A stretch of 64,000 nt of DNA. It comes from Rhodopirellula sp. P2 (GTDB lineage Bacteria > Planctomycetota > Planctomycetia > Pirellulales > Pirellulaceae). Position 1 is the first letter of the stretch, and each line of letters begins with the position of its first letter. The notes under the pieces were generated by a model. It was not told where the DNA came from and did not search any database. It worked only from the letters and a program-made list of their open reading frames with translations. The position numbers and the translations under genes were made by a program. The stretch is from assembly GCF_028768465.1 (NCBI RefSeq), contig NZ_CP118225.1:1240001-1304000 (forward strand), in the 5' to 3' direction. Below are positions 33,947 to 42,967 of the stretch, piece after piece.

Positions 33947-36292
33947 TCAGTTTTGGATAATAAACTCAGGCGAATTCGTCATCGCCCAGATCAAGTCTTC
34001 AATGACGCGCCGCCGGTTCTCTTCGGTGGCGACGTCGTCCTTCACATCGCTGCTTGGATTCGCTTCGTCGCTTTCGCTGGCTTCGCGAATCAGTGTTTCG
34101 GCAAAGCTTTGTTCGTCGGCGTTTGGTTTTCGCGAAAAGATGGCCAAGTACAAATCCGTGACGATGTCCGCGGGTGATGAGTCACTTTGGGCCAGTCTTG
34201 CGGCACGTCCCGAATCACTTCGGATGCGTGTGTCCAGTTCCCGTGCGTTCATCAAGTGCAGCGTCTGGGTGACCGACGAATCGGGGATGCGTTCGCAGGG
34301 CGGATCCTTGTTCTCGTCGGGTCTGCCAAACGTGTCCAAAAACGTTGAGTCGATTCGGTGCGTCCAAACTTGGTTGGCTCGCGATTCGGGAGCGAGTGCA
34401 GAAAACGATTCAGACGTTTCCGTCACATCCGCGACGGCTTGGGCCAGCACCTCGGCTCGCAACCGATGGCGGTAGTGGCGCGAGTAGTTCAATCGGTCGG
34501 CTGCGTTGGTTTCGTTGGGAACGGAACTGAGCGAGTAGACATTGGAGAGCACGATGGTCTTGATCAAGTTCTTTTGATCGAAACCGGATTGTTGAAAGTG
34601 CGTTGCCAAGGCATCCAGCAGCGCCGGGTTGCTGGGCGGGTTGGTGCTGCGAAGATCGTCGACGGGGTCGACGATGCCTCGGCCCATCAACTGTGCCCAC
34701 ACGCGATTGACGTGAACCTGGGCGAAGTAATCGTTGTCCGGGGAGGTCATCCATTCCGCGAGTGCGTCCCGTGGGTCCGAGCCCTCGGGCACGTCGGCTG
34801 TTCCGAACAGGGGCGATGGAGGCAGCACTTCGTCGGTCACCGGATGTTTGACGTCGCCCTTGGTCGAAGCGTAAACGATTTCTTCACCGCCGGAGATTGG
34901 CGGGGACAAACCTTTGCCTTTGCGACCGACTCTGCCAAAGTAGGCGGCGAAGGAATAGAAGTCGTGCTGGCTCCACTTTTCAAACGGATGATGGTGACAC
35001 TTGGCGCATTCCAATCGGACGCCGAGAAACAATTGGCTGACCAACGTGGCAACTTCATCGGGGCTGCGTCGATCACGGAACAGTGTCACCGCTCCGTTGT
35101 GCCAGGTGCTGCCTTTGGCTGTGATCAGACGCCGTGCAAATTCGTCGTAGGGAACGTTCTCTCGAAACTGCTGGCGAATCCAGTTGTCATAGTTCAGCAC
35201 CGCCTTGATTCCGACGCGATAGGGATTGGGACGCAGCAGGTCAGCCCATTGGTTGGCCCAGTGATCGATGTATTCGGGTTGATCGAGCAGCTGGTCCACC
35301 AGCTGCTGGCGTTTATCGGGATCTTGAGAATCAAGGAATTCGCGAGCCTCTTCCACCGTCGGTGCTCGACCGATCACATCGGTGTAAACGCGTCGCAAGA
35401 ACGTTGACTCGCTGGCCGGATCCGAAACCTGGATTTGAAGTTGGTTCAGTTTGTCATGGACCAGATCATCGATGAAATTCGCACGGGGTTGTTGATCGTA
35501 AAAACCTTCTGGCAATGCCGTCGTTCGCGGGATGCTGACGTTGGCCACACAAATGTGATTCATGTAGCGAGCCATCACAGCGGTCTCGCCTGGAATCGGC
35601 CCGGCGACGAGCTTTCCCGTGGCGTCGACCGATGTGATCGCGTCATCGTTGGATAGATACCCGGTCAACGATGTGACATCTCTCTGGCTGCCATCGCTGT
35701 AGTGAGCCACCACCGCAAGCTGAGCCGTTTCGGATGGCTTGAGCAGGAATTCGGTCTCGGCGATTTCAACGGATGTCACCGAGGGTTCGTCTGCCAATCG
35801 ACGCGGCGCTCCTTGACGAATCCAAGCGGTCAGGGTGGCGTAGGCCTTCGACCCCACTTCGATTTTTCGACCACCGCCATGCGGCCATTCCGCGGTCGCT
35901 TTTTGAACCAACAGGCTGGACTCGGGAGACCGGATGGTGAGCCGTCGCCCGCGGGCTTGTCGAACAATCGCGTCGTAATCGAAATTGGAATCAAATCCCA
36001 GCAATGAGAGCTGGAACCCGTTCTGACCGCGTTGTTTGCCGTGGCAGGCACCTGCGTTGCAGCCGTGAGCAGCCAGGATGGGCTGGACGTCCAATTCGAA
36101 ACTGACCGGCGTTTCCACGACGACGGGTGATTTTGAGCCGTTTGGCAACGTCTGATTGGACGCAGTCGCTGGCAACGTCGGATCCGCGAGCACTTTGCTG
36201 GGACTCGCGATGCTGAGGCAGATGACCCCCAACAACATCGCTGCAATGGCGACGTGAATGGGCGACAACCTTGGGGAAAGGCGATCAGACAT
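33947..36292 (-). CDS. PSCyt/DUF1549/DUF1553 multidomain protein
   Basis: Read from ATG 36292 (781 residues) because a signal-peptide helix (PIHVAIAAMLLGVICLSIA) follows directly; an upstream in-frame start at 36403 would add 37 unlikely residues. The N-terminal domain has a C-x4-C-H heme motif HGCNAGACHG near 75, then QNGFQLSLLGFDSNFDYD, as in planctomycete cytochromes of this class. A BIG2-like beta domain (LKPSETAQLAVVAHYSDGSQ) lies near 185-260. DUF1549 (FIDDLVHDKLNQLQIQVSD) starts near 280, with GVRLECAKCHHHPFEKWSQH near 430 giving a second CxxCH. DUF1553 (NRVWAQLMGRGIVDPVDDLR) covers the last 270 residues. First gene of the operon; followed by DUF1501 after 6 bp. Confidence 0.92.
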   Translation of the reverse strand: MSDRLSPRLSPIHVAIAAMLLGVICLSIASPSKVLADPTLPATASNQTLPNGSKSPVVVETPVSFELDVQPILAAHGCNAGACHGKQRGQNGFQLSLLGFDSNFDYDAIVRQARGRRLTIRSPESSLLVQKATAEWPHGGGRKIEVGSKAYATLTAWIRQGAPRRLADEPSVTSVEIAETEFLLKPSETAQLAVVAHYSDGSQRDVTSLTGYLSNDDAITSVDATGKLVAGPIPGETAVMARYMNHICVANVSIPRTTALPEGFYDQQPRANFIDDLVHDKLNQLQIQVSDPASESTFLRRVYTDVIGRAPTVEEAREFLDSQDPDKRQQLVDQLLDQPEYIDHWANQWADLLRPNPYRVGIKAVLNYDNWIRQQFRENVPYDEFARRLITAKGSTWHNGAVTLFRDRRSPDEVATLVSQLFLGVRLECAKCHHHPFEKWSQHDFYSFAAYFGRVGRKGKGLSPPISGGEEIVYASTKGDVKHPVTDEVLPPSPLFGTADVPEGSDPRDALAEWMTSPDNDYFAQVHVNRVWAQLMGRGIVDPVDDLRSTNPPSNPALLDALATHFQQSGFDQKNLIKTIVLSNVYSLSSVPNETNAADRLNYSRHYRHRLRAEVLAQAVADVTETSESFSALAPESRANQVWTHRIDSTFLDTFGRPDENKDPPCERIPDSSVTQTLHLMNARELDTRIRSDSGRAARLAQSDSSPADIVTDLYLAIFSRKPNADEQSFAETLIREASESDEANPSSDVKDDVATEENRRRVIEDLIWAMTNSPEFIIQN

Positions 36293-36362
36293 GGCGGGCG
36301 GGAGGTGGGTGGGGTCTGGGGAGGGACCCTCAGCATAGCCAATTGCGGAGCGCCGTTGGGAA

Positions 36363-36671
36363 CTAATTTTCGCGAGGCACAGGATCGACCGCGTTGGCAA
36401 CATCGCAACCGCTCAACCGGAGTCGCACCAGCAGATCGTTGAGAGCCGGGCGAGCGGTTGGAACTTCGGGCAAATGGGACTGCTCGTGGGCCTCCTCCAG
36501 TTGCCGAACCAATCGCTCAAATTCGCCGGCATGAAAGTCAAGGTCGGCGGCATCCAGGGGGCCTTTCTCCGGCCCGGTTTGCTTGCGATCGATCAACTCA
36601 TCAATGTACGAGAGTCTCGCGATTTGATTGAGTGTCGCGAGGTTGGACTCGACGACGCCCGCCCGCATCAA
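36363..36671 (-). CDS. Small protein of unknown function
   Basis: A 102-residue frame with a protein-like composition: MMRAGVVESNLATLNQIARL, then SYIDELIDRKQTGPEK, an acidic helix ADLDFHAGEFERLVRQLEEA and PTARPALNDLLVRLRLSG. The end could be the C-terminal helical part of a nucleotidyltransferase of the polymerase-beta type, and the N-terminal catalytic half would then be missing upstream. I cannot prove this. There is no signal peptide. It runs into the 71-bp space before the PSCyt gene on the same strand, so it may be the start of that transcript. Confidence 0.5.
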   Translation of the reverse strand: MMRAGVVESNLATLNQIARLSYIDELIDRKQTGPEKGPLDAADLDFHAGEFERLVRQLEEAHEQSHLPEVPTARPALNDLLVRLRLSGCDVANAVDPVPREN

Positions 36672-37077
36672 TTGTCATCACCTCTTTCTGAGCGACAACC
36701 TGCGTGCCCGGTGAATGGATCAGCGAAGCGTTTGTTGAATGGGACATTGAATTTGACTGTCACGATGAAACTGGGTGGTCTTGATTGTAGATGGTGGGTC
36801 GCTTGGGAAGGCTCAAGGTTTGGTTGACGTTTTGTTGAAAATGAGGTCCGGAAGTTTCAGGTACCGTTCGCTTTGTTTTGCCGGGCATCGGTCTCTTCCC
36901 GAGAAAAATGCCGCCGTCTGGGCGAGGAACTACGAAACAGGAGAGTGTGGCTGACGGACGGTTCAAAAGAAAAGGCATTGTCAGGGAGCCATAAGGTTGT
37001 ATAGTGCAAGTAAATGACTCGAGTCGATCGACGCATTCGCAGATCGGAACGGATTCATTGATTGACTTGATCGGAGA
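36672..37077. other. Intergenic region with the MarR promoter, no gene seen
   Basis: This 406-bp stretch separates the divergent small protein and the marR-like gene. The right end holds a promoter and a palindrome (listed separately). The rest, about 36672-36960, has no supported frame or repeat; it is somewhat A/T-richer than the flanking genes. Confidence 0.6.
36978..37025 (+). promoter_or_regulatory. Sigma-70-like promoter and overlapping palindrome before the MarR gene
   Basis: TTGTCA (36978-36983) and TATAGT (37000-37005) are 16 bp apart, close to the sigma-70 consensus. The perfect palindrome GACTCGAGTC (37016-37025) begins 11 bp after the -10 box, near the expected start of transcription, which would suit autorepression by the MarR protein encoded 53 bp on. 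Binding is inferred only. Confidence 0.5.
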
Positions 37078-37515
37078 ATGAACATGGACCACGAAGAACG
37101 ACCAGGATTTTTGTTGAGCCGGTTGGCGTATCTGTTTCGAATCCGAGTCACCGAGGTTTTGAAAGAGGCCGGGCTGGATCTCTCAGTGGAAGAATCATCG
37201 ATTTTGATGGTGTTGCACGAAGCCGGTGAACCACTGCGTGCGGGAGATTTTGCGAAGCTGGTGATGCGTGACATCACGACGGTTACGCGGCAGGTCGATG
37301 GCTTGGTCGAGAAGCGGTTGGTCTCGCGGGAACGCGATCCAAACGATGGACGAGTGGTTCTCGTTCGCCCGACCGCCAAAGGCACCAAGCAAATGAAAAA
37401 ACTGATGCCGTTGGCGGAAGCACTTCGGCAGCGTTTGAAGTCAGGGATCAGTGCCCAGCAATGGAACACCACCATTCAAACGATGCAGCGAATGCAGGAA
37501 AACTTGATCGACTGA
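37078..37515 (+). CDS. MarR family transcriptional regulator
   Basis: A 145-residue winged-helix protein from ATG 37078. Helix-turn-helix text LRAGDFAKLVMRDITTVTRQ (residues 52-71), with VDGLVEKRLVSRERDPNDGR (wing, residues 72-91) is the core MarR signature, and the flanking helices (RLAYLFRIRVTEVLKEAG and AQQWNTTIQTMQRMQENL) make the dimer interface. MarR proteins bind palindromes as dimers and let go when they bind small phenolic or lipophilic compounds. The next gene (37635) codes for a metallo-beta-lactamase alkylsulfatase 119 bp on, the likely target together with its own gene. Confidence 0.95.
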   Translation: MNMDHEERPGFLLSRLAYLFRIRVTEVLKEAGLDLSVEESSILMVLHEAGEPLRAGDFAKLVMRDITTVTRQVDGLVEKRLVSRERDPNDGRVVLVRPTAKGTKQMKKLMPLAEALRQRLKSGISAQQWNTTIQTMQRMQENLID

Positions 37516-37634
37516 AGACGCAAATGGCAAGTCGATTTGCAAACGTTTTGGTGACGTTTGCGGAAGCGAAGCTTGGCGATCGGTTGCCGCATGGCACCTC
37601 ATTGAAGCCATCACTCACTCTGGAGACGAGACCC

Positions 37635-39008
37635 ATGAATTGGAAAGCACGACCTTGGATTGTTGCGAATCTGTTGACGCTCGCATTGCTTTGGGCGGCA
37701 CCTGCTGTCGCTCAAGAGAACGCGGCGACGGTGAAGTTGATGGAACAATCGAAACAGTTTGAAGAAGAGATTGTTCGTGTTTCGGGCAACGTCTACATCG
37801 CGGTGGGGTACAGCGTTTCGAATGTGACGATGATCGTTGGCGACGATGGCGTGGTGATCATCGACACGGGCGTGTCACTGGAGGATGCCGATCGGATCGT
37901 GACGGAGTTTCGCAAACTCAGCGACAAGCCAATCAAGGGGATTGTCTTCACGCACTCCCACGGGGATCACACGGGCGGTGCGGCAGCGTTCTTTGGGGAT
38001 GAACGTCCGCAGATCTGGGCTCACAAGAACTTTGGCAGTGAAGCTCAACCGTTGGTCGCGGGCGGCGTGACGTTTCAAAGCGTGCGAGGTGCGAGGCAGG
38101 GCGGGTTCAAGTTGCCGCCCGAGCAACGTATCAACAACGGCGTTGCACCCGTTCGATATCCCAAGCGAGGTGGTCACGCTTTCGCTTCTCGCGCAGAAAC
38201 CAAGCCGACTCACTTGTTGGAAGACGAACGACAAACGATCAAGATTGCTGGCATCGAACTCGAATTGGTTTCTTCGCCGGGCGAGACCAACGACCAACTG
38301 TTTGTTTGGTATCCCGCTGGAAAGGCATTGTTTGCTGGTGACAATTTCTACCGATCGTTTCCCAACCTGTATGCGATTCGGGGGACACCCAATCGCAGCG
38401 TGCGTTTGTGGGCTGAAAGCCTGGGCAAGCTAGCGGCCAACGATGCGGATGTGCTGGTTGGCGGTCACACCAAACCGATTCTGGGAGCTGACAAAGTCAA
38501 GCAGGTTCTGGAAGACTACCGCGATGCCGTTCAGTACATTCACGACAAAACCGTCGAGGGAATGAACCAAGGAATGACGCCCGATGAACTGGTCGGGTAT
38601 GTGCAGTTGCCAGAAGATCTGGCCAGCAAAGATTACTTGCAGCCGTTCTATGGGCATCCCGAGTGGGGAGTTCGTAGTGTCTTCAGCGGTTACTTTGGCT
38701 GGTACGACGGCAACCCATCGAATCTGTTTCGATTGTCGCCTCAAGCGGAAGCCGAGCGAGTCGCCCAACTGGCCGGAGGCCCCGACAAACTGTTCGCGGT
38801 CGCGAAGGCTGCGTTGGCCGACGATGACAACCAATGGGCAGCGCAGCTTGCGGATCACCTGCTGGCAATCGATGGTGATTCTGCTGACGCGAAGTCGCTC
38901 AAGGCCGATGCGTTGACCAAGCTCGCTGGCAAAATGGTCAACGCCACCGCGAGAAACTACTACCTCACGGTCGCCCGCGAACTTCGCGAAGCCGTCGCGG
39001 TGAACTAG
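37635..39008 (+). CDS. Metallo-beta-lactamase alkyl sulfatase-like protein (no SCP2 domain)
   Basis: A 457-residue protein from ATG 37635, chosen because a signal peptide follows at once (VANLLTLALLWAAPAVAQ). The metallo-beta-lactamase motif HSHGDH is at 107-112, the third-ligand region YPAGKALFAGDNFYRSFPN near 230 and VLVGGHTKPILGADK near 277, in the order of SdsA1/BDS1-type alkylsulfatases. The dimerisation helices (TPDELVGYVQLPEDLASKDY near 315; ADHLLAIDGDSADAKSLKAD near 415) are present, but the C-terminal SCP2-like domain of SdsA1 is not, since the chain ends after the dimerisation region. Such enzymes hydrolyse alkyl sulfates to alcohol and sulfate. Export and MarR control suggest detergent-like or sulfated lipid substrates. 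Confidence 0.85.
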   Translation: MNWKARPWIVANLLTLALLWAAPAVAQENAATVKLMEQSKQFEEEIVRVSGNVYIAVGYSVSNVTMIVGDDGVVIIDTGVSLEDADRIVTEFRKLSDKPIKGIVFTHSHGDHTGGAAAFFGDERPQIWAHKNFGSEAQPLVAGGVTFQSVRGARQGGFKLPPEQRINNGVAPVRYPKRGGHAFASRAETKPTHLLEDERQTIKIAGIELELVSSPGETNDQLFVWYPAGKALFAGDNFYRSFPNLYAIRGTPNRSVRLWAESLGKLAANDADVLVGGHTKPILGADKVKQVLEDYRDAVQYIHDKTVEGMNQGMTPDELVGYVQLPEDLASKDYLQPFYGHPEWGVRSVFSGYFGWYDGNPSNLFRLSPQAEAERVAQLAGGPDKLFAVAKAALADDDNQWAAQLADHLLAIDGDSADAKSLKADALTKLAGKMVNATARNYYLTVARELREAVAVN

Positions 39009-39236
39009 AATCACGAGATTTCACGCCGTCCTTCCAGTTGCTGGAACAGCTCTTCGCTTGGTGCGGCCTGCGATTTACGATAGCGTTGTCCTTCTCAAGC
39101 ACGAATCGGTCGTTGGTTTTGAGGTGTGGTTGAGACTGGGGGCAGCCCGATCGTATTCGAGGACGATCCTTGATTGTAAAAGAGGCTTGATCCGTTTGAT
39201 TGCCCAACCTGCTTCTACACTGAGAGCCCGCCACTT

Positions 39237-40283
39237 GTGAGTCAGCCACCACCACTCCCAATGCTGATCACTGGCATTGCTGGTGTACCAGGGTACAACG
39301 CGTTGCACTATTTCCGGTCGTTGTACGGTGATCAGGTCATTGGCATCCGGCAACCGTCGATGTGGCCGTTGGTCGGGGAAGGCGTGGTGGCTTGCGATGT
39401 CGAGGACGCGGATCAAGTCAATGCATTGTGGGCGAAGTACAGGTTTGCAAGCTTGTTGAACTGTGGCGGAAGTTGTCGGCTAAAGTCCTGCGAGCTGGAT
39501 CCGGAAATGGCGCATCGCGTCAACGTCACCAGCACGGAAAACATGATCCGTGCGGCGGTTCGCTACGACGCGCAGGTCATTCATCTGTCCATCGATTTGG
39601 TCTACGCCGGTCGCGAGGACCGGGCGTACCTCGAGGATGATCCGCCCGATCCCGTCACGGTGTACGGGGCCAAAATGGTGGAGGCGGAGCAGGTTGTTCG
39701 TCACTTGAGGCCGGATGCGTGTCTGTTGCGAATTTCGCTGCCGATGGGAATCAGCTTCAGCGGTCACGCTGGGGCGATCGATTGGATTTCATCCCGATTC
39801 AAACAGTCCAAGCCGGCCACGTTGTATATCGATGAAGCCCGCACCCCGACCTACACCGATTGTATGAATCGGTTGTTCGCTCGGCTGTTGTCGCACCCCA
39901 TTGAGGGAACCTTCCACGCTGGCGGGACGCGGCGGTTGAGCCTGTATGAGATCGCACAAATCGTCAACGTCGTGGGCGGTTACGATCCCGATTGCCTTCA
40001 AGGATGCCCGCGGATGGAAGCCGGGCCGATGCCACCGCGTGCTGGTGACGTGGCAATGGATTCCTCCAAGCTAGCCGACGCGATTGGGTTGGAACCATTC
40101 ACTCCTTGGCCCGCCGACGATGCGCTGGTGCCGACCGATCCGGAATGGCACTACCGGATGGGCAAGCAGTTTGGCGGCAGTGAATCGGCTGTGCATCGAC
40201 TGCTGTACTGCAACCCCAATCGCCCCGGAGTGGTGCCACCCAGCCGAGACGAGCTTTGGGGCGAACGATTCGGCAAGCAATGA
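39237..40283 (+). CDS. NAD-dependent sugar-nucleotide epimerase/dTDP-4-dehydrorhamnose reductase-like (RmlD-type)
   Basis: A 348-residue Rossmann protein from GTG 39237: MLITGIAGVPGYNALHYFRS (GxxGxxG) near residue 9, LLNCGGSCRLKSCE near 75, and VIHLSIDLVYAG with TVYGAKMVEAE (YxxxK) near 119-142. LRISLPMGISFSGHAG follows. Extended SDRs of this shape act on nucleotide sugars or on precursors of cofactors. No other sugar gene is near it (the glycosyl locus is 12 kb away), so the substrate is unknown. It has about 230 bp of intergenic DNA upstream and the 125-bp element immediately downstream. Confidence 0.75.
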   Translation: MSQPPPLPMLITGIAGVPGYNALHYFRSLYGDQVIGIRQPSMWPLVGEGVVACDVEDADQVNALWAKYRFASLLNCGGSCRLKSCELDPEMAHRVNVTSTENMIRAAVRYDAQVIHLSIDLVYAGREDRAYLEDDPPDPVTVYGAKMVEAEQVVRHLRPDACLLRISLPMGISFSGHAGAIDWISSRFKQSKPATLYIDEARTPTYTDCMNRLFARLLSHPIEGTFHAGGTRRLSLYEIAQIVNVVGGYDPDCLQGCPRMEAGPMPPRAGDVAMDSSKLADAIGLEPFTPWPADDALVPTDPEWHYRMGKQFGGSESAVHRLLYCNPNRPGVVPPSRDELWGERFGKQ

Positions 40284-40300
40284 GCTGGGGAATCAGTGTT

Positions 40301-40425
40301 AAGCAGGTCGGCTGGAATGATCGGGCACAACCATGTGAGCCGTTTGGGCGTTCGCCCCGGTTGCGTGTGAAAACCGTGGCTAACGCCAACGGCTCACATA
40401 CCCGATGACACCTGCGTACCTGCTT
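40301..40425 (+). repeat. 125-bp palindromic element, full copy
   Basis: Runs from AAGCAGGT (40301-40308) to ACCTGCTT (40418-40425), which are exact inverted ends. Inside, CATGTGAGCCGTTTGGGCGT pairs with ACGCCAACGGCTCACAT on the other side, and CCCCGGTT pairs with AACCGTGG, giving a long imperfect hairpin. It lies after the epimerase stop (40283) and before the SDR stop (40456), between convergent genes. The copy at 52976-53100 is near identical (125 bp). Confidence 0.9.
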
Positions 40426-40455
40426 AGGTACCCAGTGACGAAGCATTCCCCTTCT

Positions 40456-41262
40456 TCAGTTGAGTGGCTTGGCGAGTGTTGCTTCGATGGCCTGGATGAT
40501 TTGGGCGTTCTTTTCGGCGTCCAGTGCATCGGCGTGTGGCGAGCAAAACTCTCCGGTGTCGTTGTTGAAGTATTGGCCTGATGCGGCGGCGAAGTCATCG
40601 TCCAAGCTGGCGCGGGTAAGGATTTTCGAGCCGATACTGATGTCTTGGCCCGGGACACCAAAGGCTTGCTGAACCATTTTGCTGGCCAGCAAGGAACCTG
40701 GGTTCACTGCAATGATCGCCGGGCCGTCGGTGCCCAGGGAATCTGCCAGCCCGCGGGACCACATGGTGAGCGCAAGTTTGCTTTGTGAGTAAGCGTCCAG
40801 ATCGCTCAGCAGGCGCTCACCACGAAAAGCGTCCATCGCCACGGGAGATTGGGCGGAGGAAGAGAGGTTGATGACTCGGCCCTTGGAGTCCATTCGCGGC
40901 AACAAGCGTTTCGTCAGCAGGTACGGCGCGAGGGTGTTGACGACGAACCGAATGTCCAGTCCGTCCGGCGTGAGCGGATCCGGGGTTGAGAAAACGCCAG
41001 CGTTGTTGATCAGCACGTCCAGGTGATCGTGTTTAGCGGAGACCGCTTCGGCCAGCGTTTCCACTTCGTTCATGCGGGACAGATCAGCGACGTAGCGTTC
41101 CATCACAGCGTCATTGGAAAGTGGCCGCAAGGACTGTTCCAATTGCTCGAGTTTCTGGGCATCGCGGCCGTGCAACAAAACATGGTGGCCGAGGGAGACC
41201 AGCATCTTGGCGGTCGCCAGTCCAATGCCGTCGGTGGCTCCGGTGATCAGAATGCGTTTCAT
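40456..41262 (-). CDS. SDR family oxidoreductase
   Basis: A 268-residue classical short-chain dehydrogenase from ATG 41262: MKRILITGATDGIGLATAKM (TGxxxGIG), LDVLINNAGVFSTPDP (NNAG) near 80, and VINLSSSAQSP with LDAYSQSKLALTMWSRG (YxxxK) near 125-160. Binding residues for NAD(P) are at the N terminus; HGR after the second strand favours NADP. It lies downstream of the quinone oxidoreductase gene (41441-42427) on the same strand, with 178 bp between them, so it may be under the same HxlR control. Substrate unknown. Confidence 0.9.
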   Translation of the reverse strand: MKRILITGATDGIGLATAKMLVSLGHHVLLHGRDAQKLEQLEQSLRPLSNDAVMERYVADLSRMNEVETLAEAVSAKHDHLDVLINNAGVFSTPDPLTPDGLDIRFVVNTLAPYLLTKRLLPRMDSKGRVINLSSSAQSPVAMDAFRGERLLSDLDAYSQSKLALTMWSRGLADSLGTDGPAIIAVNPGSLLASKMVQQAFGVPGQDISIGSKILTRASLDDDFAAASGQYFNNDTGEFCSPHADALDAEKNAQIIQAIEATLAKPLN

Positions 41263-41440
41263 CAGGGACTCATTTCGTGTCGAATTTTGGAAGGGCTTCG
41301 TTGGCGATTGGCGGCACCATTGAATCAACATCGGCTGGGTTCAATCCTAGGTCCAAAGCGCTCGGATTGACACCCATCGCTGTGAGGCCGCTGGCGCAAA
41401 ATGCCGTTGCAGGGCGGCTAGCGAGTCTTTTTGCGTCCAT

Positions 41441-42427
41441 CTAATTCTCGATGACGACTTTGCCCATGGCCTTGCCGCTTTCCAGTCTCGCGTAGGCTTG
41501 GCCTGCTTCTTCCAAGGAGAAGTTGGTCTCATCGAGGACGGGTTTTAGCTCACCGGACTCGGCGATCTCAGTCAGTTTGCGGAGGATCTCACCATGCTGT
41601 TCCCGTTTGTGGTTGTGCAGCATGGGGATCAGCATGAAGACAACGTGAAGAGACAAACCCTTGAAGTGAGCCGGTGTGAGATCCAACTCGCACATCGAAA
41701 CGGTGGTCGCGACTTGCCCGTTGAGTGCAGCGGCTTCGAATGAGTTGGTCAGGTTGGCTCCGCCGACGGAATCAAACACCACCTCGAATCCCGCCCCATC
41801 GGTGTATTTGGCAACGTATTGCTCCACCGATTCGGTTTTGTAGTTGATGCCTGTCGCACCCAGATTTTCGATCAGAGCAAGTTGTTTGTCACCGCCGCCA
41901 GTGGAATAGACGTCGGCTCCAAAGTGCTTTGCCAATTGCAACGCGACATGTCCTACGCCGCCTGATCCACCATGCACGAGGACTTTCTGGCCGGCTTGGA
42001 TGCCTGCGCGAACCAGACCTTCGTAGGCGGTGATCGCGACGAGTGGCAAGGCGGCGGCTTCCTTCATCGACAGGTTCTTTGCCTTGTGCGCGATCAAGTC
42101 GGCATCGGCAACGATGTACTCGGCCAACGTGCCCGGCAAATCCGCCAGTCCGCCAGCGCACCCATAAACTTCGTCGCCGACGGAGTAATTCTGCACACCT
42201 TCGCCAACGGCTTCGACAGTGCCGGCAAAGTCCATTCCGAGGATGGCGGGTGCATCAGGTGAGAGAGGCAGGTCCTTTCCCATCTTGCGAATCATCGTGT
42301 CGACCGTGTTGACGCTCGAGGCGGCAATCTTGACCAGGACGTGCCCCGGTTTGACTTCGGGTTGATCGACATCGGAAGCCTCGAAGGGGGCGTTCTCACC
42401 GTAGTTCTTGATCAACATGGCTTTCAT
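41441..42427 (-). CDS. Zinc-independent alcohol dehydrogenase/quinone oxidoreductase (MDR)
   Basis: A 328-residue medium-chain dehydrogenase/reductase from ATG 42427. MKAMLIKNYGENAPFEASDV opens the chain. SSVNTVDTMIRKMGKD near 50 and GMDFAGTVEAVGEGVQNYSV near 78 form the catalytic domain, and VLVHGGSGGVGHVALQLAK near 140 is the NADP-binding GxGxxG. The zinc ligands of alcohol dehydrogenase are absent, as in the QOR group. It reduces quinones or enones using NADPH. It diverges from the hxlR-like gene at 42581 across 153 bp with an inverted repeat; HxlR proteins usually repress an adjacent detoxification gene of this type. Confidence 0.9.
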   Translation of the reverse strand: MKAMLIKNYGENAPFEASDVDQPEVKPGHVLVKIAASSVNTVDTMIRKMGKDLPLSPDAPAILGMDFAGTVEAVGEGVQNYSVGDEVYGCAGGLADLPGTLAEYIVADADLIAHKAKNLSMKEAAALPLVAITAYEGLVRAGIQAGQKVLVHGGSGGVGHVALQLAKHFGADVYSTGGGDKQLALIENLGATGINYKTESVEQYVAKYTDGAGFEVVFDSVGGANLTNSFEAAALNGQVATTVSMCELDLTPAHFKGLSLHVVFMLIPMLHNHKREQHGEILRKLTEIAESGELKPVLDETNFSLEEAGQAYARLESGKAMGKVVIEN

Positions 42428-42494
42428 GAGTGGTTTCCTTTGAGTCGAGATTGGATCGGACGCGAAAGGAGTATTTCGTTGTTTTCGCGGTCGC

Positions 42495-42513
42495 CTGACT
42501 GTTTGTTTGTCAG
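42495..42513. promoter_or_regulatory. Inverted repeat in the divergent HxlR/QOR promoter region
   Basis: CTGAC (42495-42499) and GTCAG (42509-42513) are an inverted pair 9 bp apart, lying between the two divergent start codons. This is a candidate HxlR operator. It is short, so it could be chance. Confidence 0.3.
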
Positions 42514-42580
42514 TACGGTGTGATAATAGAGGTAGGTGCCAACTCGGCAAGAACGCACTTTTTAGGCCTATAGGCACAAA

Positions 42581-42967
42581 ATGGATACTAATGGAAAATC
42601 CCGGCACTCGAATTACGAACTGCCGGCTTGTCCCGTGGAAGCAACGCTGGAATTGATCGGCGGCAAGTGGAAAGGCATCGTGCTTTATTACTTGATGGTC
42701 GATGGACGCCTCCGATTCAGCGTTCTTAAACGCAAAGTCGGCTGTGTCACGCAGAGAATGCTGACCAAGCAACTTCGCGAATTGGAGAGCAGTGGGTTGG
42801 TCAATCGAATCGTCTACGCCGAGGTGCCACCGCGGGTCGAATACGAATTGACGGAAGAGGGCGAGTCGCTCAAGCCCGTGTTGTTGGCACTGAAGAAGTG
42901 GGGCGAAGCACACGCGTTGCCGTTGTTGGAAGAACGCGAACGTCGCAAGGCAGTGGAAGCGTCGTGA
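42581..42967 (+). CDS. HxlR family transcriptional regulator
   Basis: A 128-residue winged-helix regulator from ATG 42581: [20 protein letters not shown] near residue 13 (the conserved Cys and IGGKWK of HxlR), [20 protein letters not shown] near 45 (recognition helix), and [20 protein letters not shown] near 70 (wing). HxlR proteins act as dimers and often sense redox or aldehyde stress through the N-terminal Cys. It is divergent from the MDR oxidoreductase at 41441-42427, the likely target. Confidence 0.95.
   Translation: MDTNGKSRHSNYELPACPVEATLELIGGKWKGIVLYYLMVDGRLRFSVLKRKVGCVTQRMLTKQLRELESSGLVNRIVYAEVPPRVEYELTEEGESLKPVLLALKKWGEAHALPLLEERERRKAVEAS

Noticed and set aside
36760-37092. 110-codon frame opposite the MarR promoter
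   Set aside because: Covers promoter text and the start of the MarR gene; composition not protein-like.
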